A stretch of 64,000 nucleotides of DNA from Pseudomonadota bacterium. GTDB taxonomy: Bacteria > Pseudomonadota > Gammaproteobacteria > UBA9214. The notes under the pieces were generated by a model, which had not been told where the DNA came from, searched no databases, and saw only the letters and a list, made by a program, of their open reading frames with translations. The position numbers and the translations under genes are program-made. Location: assembly GCA_041395565.1 (NCBI GenBank), contig JAWLAI010000007.1:284881-348880 (forward strand). Direction: 5' to 3'. Positions 62,478-64,000 of the stretch are shown here, in pieces (the first letter of the stretch is position 1; each line of letters begins with the position of its first letter).

Positions 62478-64000
62478 TTACCGCCAGCCGAGGGTACGGC
62501 GCCGCAGCAGCCGGTAGCCGGCGGCAGCAGCCAGGAACAGCAGGAACATCGGGTCGTAGCCGCGGCCCGCTGCTGCCACGCAGCCGCCACCGCCGCCGCC
62601 GCCACCACCCCCGACCGCAGGCGCTTCCACCGCACCGATGTCGCAGGCGGTCACGCGGTCACCGTTGCCGTCGGTGCGGCGCGGGAATCCTGTGCCGCGC
62701 TGGTCGACATCGCCGTACAGCCCGACCAGGGTCAGGCAGACCGCATCGTCGCCCGCGTCGATGACCGGGCTGCCGCTGCCGATGGCGTGCGTCTCGGTCA
62801 GGCCGCCGTTGTCCTGCAGGACGCCCAGCAGGGCATCGGCATTGATCTGGTCCTGCAGGGTCGCGACGTCCAGGTCGCAGGTATCACCGTCCTCGAGATT
62901 GGAACCGGCCGATACCATGATGCCGGCCGCACACGCGCCACCGCCGCTGCAGCCGCAGTTGACCAGTTCCGGCAACGCCGGCGGCAGCGGCACCTTGCGG
63001 TTGTTCTGCAGCACCGTGTTGACGATATTGAAGACGCCCGGACCGAAGGCATTCAGACCGGCGCCGCCCCCGGGGGCATCGGTGGTGGCGACGTTATCCA
63101 TGACGGTGACGTTACGCAGGTTTACCGTGCCATTGGTGGTGATGCCGCCACCGACATCGGTGGCGCTGTTGCCGCTCACCGTGCTGTTGTCCATGTCGAT
63201 GGTGATACCCGCGCGCCCCGCGATCGCCCCGCCGCCGATGGCGCTGTTGCCGTTGATGGCGCTGCCGGCGATCGTGGTGGTGTGCGAGCCGGTGTCGAAC
63301 AGGCCGCCGCCATTCTCCGCCGTATTGGGCTGGGTCAGCTCGGCAGGCGCCGCGGCATCGAACAGTTTGCCGACGGTGGTGTCGGTCATCGACATCACGG
63401 CATCGTTGTAGATGCCGCCGCCGTTGGCGTTACTGGTATTGCCGCTGACGATGGAGGTGGCGATGGTCGACGGCACGGCGCTGTAGACGCCACCGCCGTC
63501 GGCGCCGCTCCAGCTGCCGACGACGGCCACCCGGTTGAGCGTCACGTTATCGATGGTGAAGCCCGCCTCCTCGCCCGGCTTGCCGCCCGGGAACGGACCG
63601 CCCTGGCCGCCGCCACCAACCGGCGCGCCACCCGCGCCGTGCGTGGTCTCCTCGTACAGCACGACCGCGTAGCCGGCACCGAGGGCGATGGCACCGCCCA
63701 TGCGGCGGAACTGCCAGATGGCGATACTGCCCGCGGTACTGTTCACCACCTCGATATCATAGGCATTGGTGTCGTTGACCGGATCGAGGTCGCCGGTGCC
63801 GGACGCGGCGGTCGGAATCAGACCCACCTCGCCGTTGCGCACCGCGAGATCCTGGATGACGACACTGGCGATATTGGCGCTCGCCCCGGCCGCGATCTGC
63901 ACGTGGAAGATCCGGTCGCCGGTCAGCGGATCGCTGTCCGGCACGGCGGCGGCCCATTCGATCAGGGTCTGGTCGGTGCCGGCACCGGTGATGGTCACGT
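62478..64000 (-). CDS. Parallel beta-helix surface protein with choice-of-anchor Q region and C-terminal sorting signal, 5' truncated
   Basis: At least 506 residues; the start lies beyond the window edge. The body is rich in short beta-helix-like repeats (S-G-N-x-S/T, N-x-x-V). Near the end, L-G-V-L-Q-D-N-G-G-L-T-E-T-H-A and S-P-V-I-D-A-G-D match choice-of-anchor Q proteins; then C-D-I-G-A-V-E, a run of about ten Gly, one Cys, Y-D-P, a hydrophobic stretch and R-R-R. This tail resembles three-part CTERM sorting signals (JDVT-CTERM-like by memory), which are cut by a membrane protease. Poly-Gly codon run at about 62583-62613. Confidence 0.85.
   Translation of the reverse strand, partial: VTITGAGTDQTLIEWAAAVPDSDPLTGDRIFHVQIAAGASANIASVVIQDLAVRNGEVGLIPTAASGTGDLDPVNDTNAYDIEVVNSTAGSIAIWQFRRMGGAIALGAGYAVVLYEETTHGAGGAPVGGGGQGGPFPGGKPGEEAGFTIDNVTLNRVAVVGSWSGADGGGVYSAVPSTIATSIVSGNTSNANGGGIYNDAVMSMTDTTVGKLFDAAAPAELTQPNTAENGGGLFDTGSHTTTIAGSAINGNSAIGGGAIAGRAGITIDMDNSTVSGNSATDVGGGITTNGTVNLRNVTVMDNVATTDAPGGGAGLNAFGPGVFNIVNTVLQNNRKVPLPPALPELVNCGCSGGGACAAGIMVSAGSNLEDGDTCDLDVATLQDQINADALLGVLQDNGGLTETHAIGSGSPVIDAGDDAVCLTLVGLYGDVDQRGTGFPRRTDGNGDRVTACDIGAVEAPAVGGGGGGGGGGCVAAAGRGYDPMFLLFLAAAAGYRLLRRRTLGWR

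Overview
This 64 kb window is a high-GC, densely coding chromosome segment of a gammaproteobacterium. The best fit is a Chromatiales/Ectothiorhodospiraceae-like lineage; this is inferred from gene order and protein features, with no database search. The strongest evidence is the order petABC-sspA, murA-hisGDC below mlaFEDCB-ibaG, kdsDC-lptCAB-rpoN-hpf-ptsN, and miaB-ybeZ-ybeY-corC-lnt. The organism carries HprK with HPr and Enzyme I but no sugar permease here, which suits beta- and non-enteric gammaproteobacteria. Nearly all of the window is housekeeping sequence. I saw no tRNA, rRNA, CRISPR array, prophage or intact transposase.

Layout: 0-3 kb, minus strand: cytochrome bc1 (petABC), then sspA, cut by the window edge. 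3.1-5.2 kb: a divergent pair, a Nif3-like metalloprotein and a DegS/AlgW periplasmic protease. 5.2-9.3 kb: hisG-hisD-hisC, with a 155-bp MITE-like element beyond hisC and a 493-bp repeat with long inverted ends between hisD and hisC. 9.4-14.0 kb, minus strand: mlaFEDCB, ibaG and murA (outer-membrane lipid transport and the first step of peptidoglycan synthesis). 14.2-18.6 kb, plus strand: yrbG, kdsD, kdsC, lptC, lptA, lptB (KDO synthesis and LPS export). 18.9-27.0 kb, plus strand: rpoN, hpf, ptsN, hprK, rapZ, an EIIA-Man domain protein, ptsH, ptsI and mgtE. This is a regulatory phosphotransfer system next to sigma-54.

27.2-34.5 kb is the accessory-looking part. It has a small secreted protein, pmbA and yjgA, a nitronate monooxygenase-like gene coupled to a DUF4442 hotdog gene, DUF2784, DoxX and PAP2 membrane proteins, an unannotated 35-residue membrane peptide with a strong ribosome binding site, and an HxlR regulator divergent from a cytochrome P460-family gene. 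It separates tldD from pmbA/yjgA, which sit together in relatives such as Pseudomonas. 34.5-49.9 kb, minus strand: the long run leuS-lptE-holA-proA-nadD-rsfS-rlmH-maf-rng-yhdP-nitrilase-tldD. 50.0-51.0 kb: two small plus-strand genes. 51.3-56.7 kb, minus strand: miaB-ybeZ-ybeY-corC-lnt. 56.9-57.2 kb: the RNase P RNA gene rnpB on the minus strand. 57.3-64.0 kb: a TPR protein, PEP carboxylase, an unusual membrane-anchored response regulator, and the C-terminal part of a beta-helix surface protein with a sorting tail.

Functionally the window joins envelope biogenesis (mla, lpt, kds, lnt, lptE, murA, yhdP), envelope stress sensing (DegS/AlgW), nitrogen/carbon regulation (rpoN with the PTS phosphorelay) and ribosome/RNA maturation (hpf, rsfS, rlmH, ybeY, rng, rnpB, miaB). 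The items most worth a second look are the repeat elements, a sigma-54-like site upstream of rpoN itself, the HxlR/P460/small-peptide region, the receiver-TM protein and the sorting-signal surface protein. None of these is shown here to be a new system; each is a lead.
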